Assembly (NCBI GenBank): GCA_000814665.1
Contig: JWIH01000019.1
Coordinates: 156,436-220,435, forward strand
Origin: Pseudoalteromonas flavipulchra NCIMB 2033 = ATCC BAA-314
Lineage (GTDB): Bacteria; Pseudomonadota; Gammaproteobacteria; Enterobacterales; Alteromonadaceae
Direction: 5' to 3'
DNA length: 64,000 nucleotides
Under the pieces are notes generated by a model. It did no database searches and was not told the origin of the DNA. It saw only the letters and a program-made list of their open reading frames with translations. Shown here one piece after another: positions 26,815 through 35,640 of this stretch; within the stretch, counting starts at the first letter, position 1; every line of letters begins with the position of its first letter. Made by a program: the position numbers and the translations under genes.

Positions 26815-28959
26815 TTAAAACTGGTAAGATACACTTGCTTTAATGTTTCTTCCTGGTTCATAGTCCATTAAGAATAATTCACCAAATACTGGGTGAAAAG
26901 AAACCCCGTTTTTAGAAGATTGTGAAGAATAAAACTCATCAAACAAATTATCTACACCTAGACGAACATGCAAACTAGGTACTGATTCAGGCTGCCAGTG
27001 TGCGCTGATATTATGCACGGTGAAGCCATCTTTACTGTTGTCTAAATCGGCGCCATAGAGATCGGTACCTTGTGCCACATCATCAACAACCATAAAATCC
27101 CAATTCAGCGTCAAGTTATACGCCGTAATTTGGTAAGTAAAGTCAGCTGAAATAGTATCACCCTGCTCTCGCTCTAAACGCGCGCCATCTAACGAGGCAT
27201 ACTGTGTAAATGCATCAAGTTCACTCTCAGAGTTAGAGTAAGTTAACTGAAAAGAAAACGCATCAAGCGCAAAACCAGCATAAGCTTCAAACCCATCTAC
27301 AGTCATATCACCGACGTTGTCTTTCCACGTTTCACGAGGTGCACCGCCAGGTAATGCTGCATTATCAAAAATATAGTCGTCAATTTGCGTTCTGAATATC
27401 GTTGCGCCTAAACGGAGTGTCTTGTTGGTCCCAACTTCACCATCATAGGCAATCGAAAACTCGGTATTAATGCCCGTTTCCGCTTCAATGTCTTGATTGC
27501 GGTTATCACCTAAACCAGCACCAACAAATACCTCACTTATTTCTGGGCCTTTAAATAGCTCAGTCGAACTTAACTTCACCATTAAATTTTCATTAAATTG
27601 ATACTCAGCAGCCAATGATAAAGAAAATTCCGAATAATCATTGTTCACTGTGCCTGAATCTATATCGTAGCTATCGTGCCTAACACCAGGAATAACCGCC
27701 AAACCATTACCAAAATCAATTTTGTCCTGAATGAAAAAGGCTAGATTTTTCGCACTTTCTTCAGAGTGCTTTGAACCACCTGACGCAATAGCTAGATCGT
27801 ACTGAGTATCGTGCTTCACATAATCTGCGCCATAAGTGAAGGTATGCTCTTCTTCAGCAAAAAGCCCAGTTGCCAGTGTTTCACCAAGCAAATTTAGCCC
27901 CGTATTTTCAGCTTCACCCGTCACTTCTCCAGCGTACGCTTGGAACCTAGGAGAAGGAGACATAGACCAACCTGATTCGTCGCGATAAAGTTCACTGGTA
28001 TTGGAATATAAGCTCGCCTTTAATGAAGAGTTTTCGCCCCAGTTAAGATCATAGCTCAGCGTAATTGTGTCTCTTGTAAACTCTGTCGGCCATAACAAAG
28101 GGATCTGCAAGCTATTAGTAATAGCAACATCTGTCGCTAAGCCCATATCAGGGCGATAACTGTAGTCACCTTCATCTTTATAAGTCTCGAAACTCAGTGC
28201 AAGACGTTGGTTGTTATTAATATTCCAACCAAATTTAATTAGCGCATCAGAAACTTCACCTTCAAGACCTTTTACCTCACCATCAGTACCTGCAACGACT
28301 TCATCGTTTTGGTCTAAGATCTTGCCACCACCCACTTCGTAATTATCACGCTCAACATGGTTGTAATATGCAAGAAAGTCGACATCATCGGTCAACAAAC
28401 CAAAACCCGTTACCGAGTAATTATGCCCGGCATTGTCTGCAGCCCCTGCTGAAACACGAGCGGCAAAGCGATCGTCACCAGAAAGCAATTCACGTGCTTC
28501 TTTTGTTTCGAACCGCACTGAACCACCAAGACCGCCGTTAATTACTGAGTTAGTGCCCGTTTCAATATCTACTGACTTTAGAATATCAGCATGAATTTGA
28601 AGGTTACCCATGTGGTGGTACATGTAAGTATTTTGTGCTGCACCATCTATTGAAATTTTAAGATCTTTGTCATCCATACTACGGATAGTGATTCGCTGGT
28701 TCAGCGAGTGTGCACCACCGACATCAATGCCAGGAATAGAGCGCAGTAAATCAGAAATATGGTCTGCTTGTTTATCCGCAATTTCTTGTTCTTTTAAATA
28801 CAGTGCAGAAGTTTTTACCGCAGTTGACCAAACTTCTATTCTTTCTATTTTACCTGCATCACCTGAGTCAGCCAAAGCTGGTGCTGATAGTACCCCCGCG
28901 AGTGCTAAAGCGAGGGTTGAAGGGCGAAAGCCTAACTGCTTAGTGCGAGAAACCAACAT
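26815..28959 (-). CDS. TonB-dependent outer-membrane siderophore receptor
   Basis: A 714-aa ligand-gated porin. It has a signal peptide (STLALALAGVLSAPALADS), then a TonB-box-like KIERIEVWST stretch near residue 37 and the plug domain (ADHISDLLRSIPGIDVGGAHSLNQRITIRSM, GTNSVINGGLGGSVRFETKEA). A 22-strand-type barrel ends in YEPGRNIKASVSYQF with a terminal Phe. By context it should import the ferric catecholate made by this locus (MxcH equivalent). It is divergent from the AraC regulator. The 120-bp gap holds the 12-bp motif shared with the entE promoter and an imperfect palindrome around AATACGAATCACTCGTAAT. The ribosome site AAAGGATACT precedes ATG. Confidence 0.93.
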   Translation of the reverse strand: MLVSRTKQLGFRPSTLALALAGVLSAPALADSGDAGKIERIEVWSTAVKTSALYLKEQEIADKQADHISDLLRSIPGIDVGGAHSLNQRITIRSMDDKDLKISIDGAAQNTYMYHHMGNLQIHADILKSVDIETGTNSVINGGLGGSVRFETKEARELLSGDDRFAARVSAGAADNAGHNYSVTGFGLLTDDVDFLAYYNHVERDNYEVGGGKILDQNDEVVAGTDGEVKGLEGEVSDALIKFGWNINNNQRLALSFETYKDEGDYSYRPDMGLATDVAITNSLQIPLLWPTEFTRDTITLSYDLNWGENSSLKASLYSNTSELYRDESGWSMSPSPRFQAYAGEVTGEAENTGLNLLGETLATGLFAEEEHTFTYGADYVKHDTQYDLAIASGGSKHSEESAKNLAFFIQDKIDFGNGLAVIPGVRHDSYDIDSGTVNNDYSEFSLSLAAEYQFNENLMVKLSSTELFKGPEISEVFVGAGLGDNRNQDIEAETGINTEFSIAYDGEVGTNKTLRLGATIFRTQIDDYIFDNAALPGGAPRETWKDNVGDMTVDGFEAYAGFALDAFSFQLTYSNSESELDAFTQYASLDGARLEREQGDTISADFTYQITAYNLTLNWDFMVVDDVAQGTDLYGADLDNSKDGFTVHNISAHWQPESVPSLHVRLGVDNLFDEFYSSQSSKNGVSFHPVFGELFLMDYEPGRNIKASVSYQF

Positions 28960-29040
28960 AAGTATCCTTTAAATTTTGATGTTAATACGAATCACTCGTA
29001 ATATTGTACACTTTTACTTTTGTTGCATTTTGAATATTAG

Positions 29041-29078
29041 TTATGCAAAATCGTCAATCTATTATGCGTTTTAGAAAA
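29041..29078. promoter_or_regulatory. Candidate AraC-regulator operator (TonB receptor/araC gap)
   Basis: TTATGCAAAATC (29041-29052) followed after 13 bp by GCGTTTTAGAAAA (29066-29078). The same 12-mer, followed by GCGTTTAGAAAA, lies upstream of entE (42561-42590) in the same orientation relative to the minus-strand gene. It is positioned to control the receptor and to autoregulate the AraC gene. Confidence 0.55.
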
Positions 29079-29080
29079 TT

Positions 29081-30067
29081 GTGGCACTTACTATGGAAGG
29101 GAATATTTCCAACGCTGAGCTCAACAACAAGTTGTTATTGGCGAGTGGATTAAACTGCCGTATCAACGGCTTTGATATTGAGCAACTTATTGCGATTGGT
29201 CGACTCTCTTTTTTGCCATTGAGCGATGATCTTCAACTTCATACCTGTCAATGTATCGAGCAGCAGCAAACTAGCAGCTGTGCAGAATTGCAACCAAGTG
29301 TGAACATTACCGTATTGCTTAAAGGTGTTGTGGAATTTAGAGTTGCGAATAAATATTACCGTTTCAGCGCTGAAAACGCACCTCAGGCATTTGTCAACCT
29401 CATCACTCAGCCCGAGCCTTTCACTCGCTATCTGCAAAAACACCAAGAAGTAGAAAAGGTCACACTGAGCGTCAGTCCTCGATGGCTCGTTGCGAGACTG
29501 TCGCAGCAATATCAATCTCTATTTACCACCACGAAAGTGATTGAGTTACCGCTACAAACAAAAGCAATTTCGCTGTCACAACAACTGCTTCAAACCCCAA
29601 AACAACCAAGCTTAGCTGAACGTTTGGAGTGTGAAGGTGTTGTGATGCAATGGTTGAGCTGCTTTCTTCCTCACTTGATAGACAGTAGTAACCAGAGCCA
29701 CGTGATGTATAAACAGCCCTTTCACTCAGATATTGAGGTCAAAAAAAATAAGATCATCGATTTATTGTCGGAAGGAAAAAGTGTTGAGCAGGTCGCATTA
29801 GAGCTTGCTATGAGCTTAAGCAGCTTACAGCGTTTCTTTAAACGCAGCTTTAACACAACACCAAAACAGTACGTTAAACAAAGCAAGCTCAATAAGGCAC
29901 GACATGCGTTGTTAGTTGAAGGCTTGTCGATTGGAGAAGCTGCATACTTGGCACATTATGACCATGTTGCCAACTTTATTGCTGCATTCAAAAAGCAATT
30001 CGGTGTCACTCCGATGCAGTTTGTAAAAGCGCATCGCAGCGACACTCTGGGAGCAACTTCAGGTTAA
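29081..30067 (+). CDS. AraC-family transcriptional regulator (PchR-like, siderophore locus)
   Basis: A 328-aa regulator. A variable N-terminal half (residues ~1-215) is followed by a C-terminal AraC double helix-turn-helix (residues ~225-320). That region contains IIDLLSEGKSVEQVALELAMSLSSLQRFFKRSFNTTPKQYVKQSKLNKARHAL (first HTH) and GLSIGEAAYLAHYDHVANFIAAFKKQFGVTPMQF (second HTH), broken here only by residue positions. The start is uncertain: GTG 29081 or ATG 29093, neither with a clear ribosome site. Divergence from the TonB receptor is the usual PchR/YbtA arrangement, in which the regulator senses the intracellular ferric siderophore. It probably activates the receptor and biosynthesis operon through the shared motif. 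Confidence 0.88.
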   Translation: MALTMEGNISNAELNNKLLLASGLNCRINGFDIEQLIAIGRLSFLPLSDDLQLHTCQCIEQQQTSSCAELQPSVNITVLLKGVVEFRVANKYYRFSAENAPQAFVNLITQPEPFTRYLQKHQEVEKVTLSVSPRWLVARLSQQYQSLFTTTKVIELPLQTKAISLSQQLLQTPKQPSLAERLECEGVVMQWLSCFLPHLIDSSNQSHVMYKQPFHSDIEVKKNKIIDLLSEGKSVEQVALELAMSLSSLQRFFKRSFNTTPKQYVKQSKLNKARHALLVEGLSIGEAAYLAHYDHVANFIAAFKKQFGVTPMQFVKAHRSDTLGATSG

Positions 30068-30098
30068 AGTAACTAGTCGAGTTGCTTTAACCATGTTT
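30062..30098. terminator. Convergent terminator overlapping two stop codons
   Basis: Stem GGTTAAAG-T-AACT / AGTT-G-CTTTAACC with an AGTCG loop (30062-30092), then ATGTTTTTT. It contains the stop codons of the AraC gene (TAA at 30065) and of the MFS gene (complement of 30073-30075), a very compact convergent end. Confidence 0.75.
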
Positions 30099-31248
30099 TT
30101 TGATTTAATAGATAAATCCCTGCCACCAAGACTGCAACTGAAGCGATAGTCATTGCTAGATAAATAAAGAATAACTGAAACCCTAGACTGGCTATCATCG
30201 GTTCAAACAACACAGGGCTAATAAATTGCCCGGTAAAGTAACAGGTTGTCATAATCCCCATCGCTTTTCCTCGCATCGGTGGCGGAACAAATTCGAATAG
30301 CCAAACTACAAGGTTTGGTCGAATAAGGCCAAGACCCGCGCCGATTACAAAGCTAGCGCAAACAATGCTACTAAAAGTATTTACAAAACCAAGTAACGAA
30401 AATCCAGTTGCAACAATAAGCCAGCCAACTAAATGTGCTTGCTTAATATTCAAGTACTGTCTAACACGACCATAACCCATAGAGACGCATGACATCGCGA
30501 ATAAAAAGCCCGCTATTACTAAGCCTATAGTGCTGGCTGATGCTTGCTGAGCAGACAAATAAAAAGGCAAATGAATCGTTAATCCATACAGTACAATAAT
30601 TTCTACCAGTGCTAGTGTACAGCACAGCAAAAAGGTTCGGTTCATCCAACTACTTGGTAGTGATTGAGTTTGTGGTGGCAGGCTAACTGGCGGCACCTTT
30701 ACCCAAAGCCATACCCCTGGTAGTACCAAAAGTGCGAGTGAGTAAATAGCAAAAACCCAAGTCCAATGCTGCTCTGCTAAAAAGCCTGCAAGCGCCAAGA
30801 ATAGTACGCCACCAAAGCCACCAAAGGCAGCTTGCAATCCCATAAACTGAGAAAACTTGGGCCCTTCGAAGTATCGTCCTGCGATCGTTGTGCCACTCAC
30901 CATAATAAAGGCAACAGCGACTCCCATCATCGCTCGACTACCAAGGATCAGCCACAACGAATCCTGCCAGTAATAGCCTAGTCCACCACTAAGTACGAAC
31001 AATATTAGTGCGTTCACTAGTAATTTTTGACTATTCCATTTGTCGACTAAACTCCCTGCAATTGGCGCACAAAGTGCTATTACGAGACCAGGTAATGCTA
31101 AGGTCATTTTGGTCCAAAATGCGGCATGTTCAATACCTGAGAAAGCCACTGTCATCGCTGGTAATGCTGGCGCTAGAGTCGCACTAGCAAGCACCGTCAT
31201 GGTACTTGCTAACAGCAAAAACCAAGTCGCTAATCGCGTTTGATTCAT
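30073..31248 (-). CDS. MFS transporter, probable siderophore exporter
   Basis: A 391-aa, 12-helix major-facilitator protein of the DHA1 drug/proton antiporter type. It has an N-terminal helix LATWFLLLASTMTVLASATLA, then the motif-A-like loop GSLVDKWNSQKLLV after helix 2 and GSRAMMGVAVAFIMVSGTTIAGRYF around helices 4-5. The last gene of the entE-to-MFS operon, it overlaps mxcM by 4 bp (ATGA). Context suggests export of the apo-siderophore (EntS-like role), although uptake of a siderophore is also possible for MFS proteins in such clusters. Confidence 0.85.
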   Translation of the reverse strand: MNQTRLATWFLLLASTMTVLASATLAPALPAMTVAFSGIEHAAFWTKMTLALPGLVIALCAPIAGSLVDKWNSQKLLVNALILFVLSGGLGYYWQDSLWLILGSRAMMGVAVAFIMVSGTTIAGRYFEGPKFSQFMGLQAAFGGFGGVLFLALAGFLAEQHWTWVFAIYSLALLVLPGVWLWVKVPPVSLPPQTQSLPSSWMNRTFLLCCTLALVEIIVLYGLTIHLPFYLSAQQASASTIGLVIAGFLFAMSCVSMGYGRVRQYLNIKQAHLVGWLIVATGFSLLGFVNTFSSIVCASFVIGAGLGLIRPNLVVWLFEFVPPPMRGKAMGIMTTCYFTGQFISPVLFEPMIASLGFQLFFIYLAMTIASVAVLVAGIYLLNQKTWLKQLD

Positions 31249-32777
31249 GCTGGACCTCCAATACGCTTGCGAGCGCTCGCCACCGCTTTAAGATAATCCT
31301 CAAAAAGCTCATGCTCATCAAACCGAGTGCTACGCCCTGCTTTCACCACTAAATCACCAGCCACCATTACCGAATCTACATCAAGACTTGACCCTGTAAC
31401 AATAAAAGTTCTCAGTGGATGACCAGAAAGCTTGTATCGATAGTCATCATTGTTCACTAACACTAAATCTGCCTGCTTACCCACTTCAATCGAGCCAATT
31501 TGTTGCTCCCACCCCAACGCTTTTGCTGCATATAAAGACGCTGTTTTTAAGGCTAAGGTAGGTGGGCAGGCGGTATTACAATTTTGTGCTTCGTTGTGCC
31601 CAAGGTGTGCCCCCCGCATGGCTTCACACATACCACCAATAAACGAGATATCGCCATCGGTACTGCTAGAAACCCATACACCATCTTTTAAAAAACGCCC
31701 TATCTGCCCAGTTTCACTGATTGTTGCCTCACCAAGCATGCCGTAGTGCGCTGGTGAATGGCAGATATTAACACCCGTTTCAATAAGGCGTTGATACTCA
31801 TCCTCGCTTGCATAAGCTGTGTGCACAGCTAATAGCTTGTCAGTAAGTAATCCCATGGCATCAAAGCGCGCGATAGGCGAGCGACCAAATACGCGTTCAA
31901 CTTCAGCACGTTCATTTTTTAGCGGCGCTAGGTGTGTGGCATAGGGTACTTGGTATTGCTGGGCGATACTAGCCAGTGCTTCTAGCTGTTTGTCAGAACT
32001 ACCAAAAGCCCCCATCACGGAAGGCATCGCCCCCACAAGCCCTGAGCTATGATTATCCCAAGTTTCGATAAGTGATAGCCAATCCGCTGTTTGTAGCTCG
32101 GTATCAGCGATGATAGTGGGTGTCGACTTATGCGCTTCCAGCATTATATCCGATCCCCAACGACTCACCCTTAACCGCATACCTAAATCAATCGCAGCAA
32201 GCGCCATTGCGTCAGCTTTATTTGCCGAACCAACATCCCCCAGCGCAGTTGTACCCGAACGCAGTTGCGTCCACATACTCCAACGGGCGATGGCTAGACC
32301 TTCCTCTAGCGTCAACTTATCTCCCACAGTGGAGATAAAGCCAAACATGGAACCTAGTGCTTGAATATTGCCACCATTTGAATACGCAGTGGCCTCTAAG
32401 TGGGTGTCATCAGGTGACTCAGCATTTGGCGCGACAAAACTTTCATGCCAATGAGGATTTATAAGCCCTGGCAGCATTAACTTACCTTGACCATCAATCC
32501 GTTGATCGAAGTTACTAGGTTGTTCTCCATCCTCACCCAGCGCTTCAATATGTTTGCCGTGAACAAGTAACCAACCTTTTGGGTAAACAGTATCTCTTGT
32601 GTCTGCAGTGTAGATAAAAACATTATCAATTAGCGTGCGCAGTGCATTGTTCTGCGGCTTGTTACAAACCGCTTTTAAGTTTTCAAGTTCACCAACCTGA
32701 GCACTACCAAATGCAGCACTTCCTGAAGCGCCAGCAAGTGCTGCAAAGCGCTGTGTCGACAAGCAAGAACAAACCAT
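31245..32777 (-). CDS. mxcM: Amidohydrolase-superfamily imidazoline-forming enzyme, MxcM-like
   Basis: A 510-aa TRZ/ATZ-type amidohydrolase. Metal-site motifs: HxH in LPGLINPHWHESF near residue 115, YATHLAPL, AVHTAYASEDEY, CHSPAHYG and SSTDGDIS. A C-terminal beta-sandwich returns in IEVGKQADLVLVNND. The first ~45 residues are an extension that is Ala/Gly/Ser-rich with three Cys. In the pseudochelin pathway an amidohydrolase of this type (MxcM) does not hydrolyse but condenses the aminoethyl-amide of myxochelin B into a 4,5-dihydroimidazole. The position directly after the MxcL-type aminotransferase (1-bp overlap, TAATG) in a catechol NRPS operon points to that role. Function is assigned from context and family, not from residues alone. 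Confidence 0.82.
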   Translation of the reverse strand: MVCSCLSTQRFAALAGASGSAAFGSAQVGELENLKAVCNKPQNNALRTLIDNVFIYTADTRDTVYPKGWLLVHGKHIEALGEDGEQPSNFDQRIDGQGKLMLPGLINPHWHESFVAPNAESPDDTHLEATAYSNGGNIQALGSMFGFISTVGDKLTLEEGLAIARWSMWTQLRSGTTALGDVGSANKADAMALAAIDLGMRLRVSRWGSDIMLEAHKSTPTIIADTELQTADWLSLIETWDNHSSGLVGAMPSVMGAFGSSDKQLEALASIAQQYQVPYATHLAPLKNERAEVERVFGRSPIARFDAMGLLTDKLLAVHTAYASEDEYQRLIETGVNICHSPAHYGMLGEATISETGQIGRFLKDGVWVSSSTDGDISFIGGMCEAMRGAHLGHNEAQNCNTACPPTLALKTASLYAAKALGWEQQIGSIEVGKQADLVLVNNDDYRYKLSGHPLRTFIVTGSSLDVDSVMVAGDLVVKAGRSTRFDEHELFEDYLKAVASARKRIGGPA

Positions 32778-34030
32778 TAGCTGGCATCCTGAGGATCAAA
32801 AAGGCCTGCTTCTTTCATCGCTATTAGTGATGCCTTAACTGCGGCTATTGTTTCGTTGATATGCGCTTCAGTATGTGCGCCACAAATAAAATTCACTTCA
32901 CGGCGCATAAGCACACCACGTTTTGCCATTTCAGCTAGAAAAGGTACTGCAAACTTTACGTGCTCTTGCGGATCTTTGGCAAATAAGAACATCGGAATAG
33001 GGTCATAACCAACTACTTTGAGTGGCACACCTAACTGCAGTGAAACCTGATTAACCTCTGCTTTTAAAATTGCGCCAAGTCTTGCTATATGCTGAGTGAA
33101 TTCAGTGCGTTGATATTCCTTTAATACAGCATCACACACTGCTAGCGAGAGCATTTCGCCACCAAAAGTAGTCGATACTTGCAGCTCATTGATCCGCGAC
33201 ATCAACTCACGCTTGCCTGCCACAGCAGATAAAGGCATCCCCGCCGCAATACCCTTAGACAAGGTCACTAAATCAGCCTGAATACCGAAGTATTCTTGCG
33301 CACCGCCGGGTGCTAATCTAAAGCCAGTTACCACTTCATCAAACACCAAGATCACACCGTGTTCACTGCAAGTATTTCGTAACTGTTCTAGGAATGGTCT
33401 TTCTAAGACGCGATTATATGGAACCGATAGCAACACCACCGCAAGTTCATCTTTTCTTGCAATGATCTTTTCAATGATTTTTGGTTCATCTGCAGGAGTA
33501 AATAATGGCATGCGATGAGTTAACCCAGCAATAACAGCCGGTACCCCGGGTGTGTCAAACATGTACTGATCATGCCAACCGTTATAACCTACCGTCATAA
33601 TTTCATCTCGACCTGTCACGTGACGGGCGAGTCTTACCGCTGCAGAGTTAGCATCTGCACCCGTTTTAAAAAAGCGAACTTGTTCGGCATTTGGGATCAC
33701 TTCAATTAAGGTTTTCGCCGTCTGCACTTCGATAGGTGTAGGCAACGAATGAATAATGCCGTTGTGCAAGTGCTCTGTAATTGTATTGACAACAACAGGG
33801 TGATTGTGACCTAAAGTATTGGCCGCTAAACCACAAATAAAGTCGATATATTGATTACCATCAACATCGGTGACAATGGCTCCCTCTCCCTTGCTCAGAT
33901 AAACCGGGAAAGCCCCTGGTGCAAATTGCTCTGGCTTTTTCATCATTGATTGAGTAAAACCCGCGATCACTTGTTCACCTTCGGTTTGAAGTTGCTGAGA
34001 TTGTGTCAAAGAAAGTGTTTGATTATTCAT
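32777..34030 (-). CDS. mxcL: Class III aminotransferase, MxcL-like (glutamate-1-semialdehyde aminomutase fold)
   Basis: A 417-aa PLP enzyme. It contains YLSKGEGAIVTDVDGNQYIDFICGLAANTLGHNHP (substrate-entry region), FFKTGADANSAAVRLARHVTGRDEI (PLP-phosphate loop), GYNGWHDQYM, LVFDEVVTGFRLAPGG with the PLP-pairing Asp, and the Schiff-base Lys in LVTLSKGIAAGMPLSAVAG. In myxochelin biosynthesis the homologous MxcL aminates the aldehyde released by the reductase domain of MxcG to give myxochelin B. The same enzyme set is present here, so the substrate is inferred to be that aldehyde. It sits 14 bp downstream of entA in the operon. Confidence 0.88.
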   Translation of the reverse strand: MNNQTLSLTQSQQLQTEGEQVIAGFTQSMMKKPEQFAPGAFPVYLSKGEGAIVTDVDGNQYIDFICGLAANTLGHNHPVVVNTITEHLHNGIIHSLPTPIEVQTAKTLIEVIPNAEQVRFFKTGADANSAAVRLARHVTGRDEIMTVGYNGWHDQYMFDTPGVPAVIAGLTHRMPLFTPADEPKIIEKIIARKDELAVVLLSVPYNRVLERPFLEQLRNTCSEHGVILVFDEVVTGFRLAPGGAQEYFGIQADLVTLSKGIAAGMPLSAVAGKRELMSRINELQVSTTFGGEMLSLAVCDAVLKEYQRTEFTQHIARLGAILKAEVNQVSLQLGVPLKVVGYDPIPMFLFAKDPQEHVKFAVPFLAEMAKRGVLMRREVNFICGAHTEAHINETIAAVKASLIAMKEAGLFDPQDAS

Positions 34031-34044
34031 ATATTCCTCGAAAA

Positions 34045-34818
34045 TTAATGTCCTAGTGTCGCCCCACCATCAACCAACAGATTAGCCATGGTGATGTGTC
34101 GAGCTTGGTCACTGAGTAAAAACAAAATACTGTTTGCGATATCCGTCGCTGAGGCGATACGACCTAGTGGAATACCTAATTTGAATTGCGTTAAATCGCC
34201 TTGAATGGTTTGCTCAGCACCATTTTCATCGCGCCATAGCTGCTGCTGCATTTGAGTGTCGGTAGACCCCGGCGCAACTAGGTTACACCGAATGTTAAAC
34301 GGTGCGACTTCTAGGGCTAGCGTTTTAATCATCGCACTCAAGGCCGCCTTTGAAGCGCAATAACTGCCCATATTCACTCTAGGTGTGCTAGCTGCATTAC
34401 TGCTCACAGCAACGATGGCACCACGCTTTCTTATCCGCATCTTATTCGCCACCGCCTGACATAAATAAAATGGCCCATGGCAATTTACGGCAAACGTATC
34501 AAGCCACTGGGCATCGCTTTGTTCTAGCAGCGTTCCCATGTGCAAAATACCAGCGACACTGGCAACATACTCTATTGCACCGAGCTGGATTTCAATTTCC
34601 TCAACTACGGTTTGCACAAGGTTTTTGTTCGTAACATCAAGATGGATTTGGAAGTGATTAGCCGTTACTTCTTGGAGTTGACTCGCGGCAGTAGCAATAT
34701 CTGCCGCAACTACAATCGCTCCGCGTGCTAATAGTTGCTCGACCAGTGCTTTACCTATGCCCTGATAAGCTCCCGTCACCAACGCGATACGCCCTGTAAA
34801 TTCACATTCATTGGACAT
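34045..34818 (-). CDS. entA: 2,3-dihydro-2,3-dihydroxybenzoate dehydrogenase (EntA/DhbA/MxcC)
   Basis: A 257-aa short-chain dehydrogenase giving 2,3-dihydroxybenzoate, with NAD as coenzyme. The Rossmann motif TGAYQGIGKAL lies near residue 16 and ADIATAASQL at the coenzyme-discriminating strand. VASVAGILHMG, VAVSSNAASTPRVNMGSYCASKAAL (catalytic Ser, Tyr and Lys in S-Y-x3-K) and NLVAPGSTDTQM follow, as in EntA. It is immediately adjacent to the siderophore-interacting-protein gene (0-bp gap) within the eight-gene operon. Confidence 0.93.
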   Translation of the reverse strand: MSNECEFTGRIALVTGAYQGIGKALVEQLLARGAIVVAADIATAASQLQEVTANHFQIHLDVTNKNLVQTVVEEIEIQLGAIEYVASVAGILHMGTLLEQSDAQWLDTFAVNCHGPFYLCQAVANKMRIRKRGAIVAVSSNAASTPRVNMGSYCASKAALSAMIKTLALEVAPFNIRCNLVAPGSTDTQMQQQLWRDENGAEQTIQGDLTQFKLGIPLGRIASATDIANSILFLLSDQARHITMANLLVDGGATLGH

Positions 34819-35640
34819 CTAGTACACCTCATCCATGATTTCATGTCGGCGTTCATGATAGGTTTCTTCATCCTGACCGCGACGCCAATATGGAATGGCA
34901 TACAGTTGTTTTTTTGATAACCCAAAATCTTGAATAAGCCGCTTACGACACGCCAGTACTGCACCATTTTCGCCAGCAATAAAAGCACTGATAGAAGTCA
35001 CACCTGAGGGTATTGCAACATTTGCAATTGCTCTTGCAAGTTGTTCACAGTCACCACTTTGACGCAGCAACCAATGAATATTGACACCTGATGGTGCAGT
35101 AATAGTATGCTTATCATCTAATGAATCTATTTCAATAAAGACTTCAGCTCGTCGCTCTGCCTCAAACCCCTCGAGCAGCGCGCTAATCGCCGGAACAGCT
35201 GTAAGGTCGCCTGCAAGCACGTGCCAATCCGCATCCGCTAGCAATGGATCTGGCCCACCGGGCCCTGCAACCCCAAGTTCAGCGCCAACGTCGGCATTGA
35301 CCGCCCAGCCAGATGCTGGACTGTGGGAACCGTGCACTACAAAATCAATATCCAATTCATTGCTGTCTGGTCGATAAGCTCGCACCGTGTAAGCCCTTGT
35401 CACCGGGCGATCCGTCGGCCAAACAATTTTACCGCTATCATCACGTGTTGGGAGTGATAATGTGCCGGTTGTTCTATTTGCGAAGAATAGCTTGATATGC
35501 GCACCATCATAACCGCTTGGGAAGCCATGTAACGCTTCCCCAGAAACGGTGATCCTCAACAAGTGTGGCGTGATATAGCGCTTAGCTACACAAAATACAC
35601 GGCGAGGACCGCTAGGTGGAACTGGTTGTCGCTGCTTCAT
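34819..35640 (-). CDS. Siderophore-interacting protein (NAD(P)H ferric-siderophore reductase, ViuB/MxcB type)
   Basis: A 273-aa FAD-binding protein that releases iron from the imported catecholate by reduction. The FAD_binding_9 domain (residues ~15-135) shows HLLRITVSGEALHGFPSGYDGAHIKLFF and the RxYT-type flavin motif in VTRAYTVRAYRPDSNELDIDFVVHG, then GVAGPGGPDPLLADADWHVLAGDLTAVPA. The SIP C-terminal domain ends FGLSKKQLYAIPYWRRGQDEETYHERRHE, the typical YWRRG ending. Its start overlaps the mxcG stop (ATGA, 4 bp). Confidence 0.92.
   Translation of the reverse strand: MKQRQPVPPSGPRRVFCVAKRYITPHLLRITVSGEALHGFPSGYDGAHIKLFFANRTTGTLSLPTRDDSGKIVWPTDRPVTRAYTVRAYRPDSNELDIDFVVHGSHSPASGWAVNADVGAELGVAGPGGPDPLLADADWHVLAGDLTAVPAISALLEGFEAERRAEVFIEIDSLDDKHTITAPSGVNIHWLLRQSGDCEQLARAIANVAIPSGVTSISAFIAGENGAVLACRKRLIQDFGLSKKQLYAIPYWRRGQDEETYHERRHEIMDEVY

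Noticed and set aside
28981-29003. Palindrome around AATACGAATCACTCGTAAT in the receptor/AraC gap as a Fur box
   Set aside because: It does not fit the TGATAATGATTATCA pattern; it could be another operator, but nothing in the window matches it.
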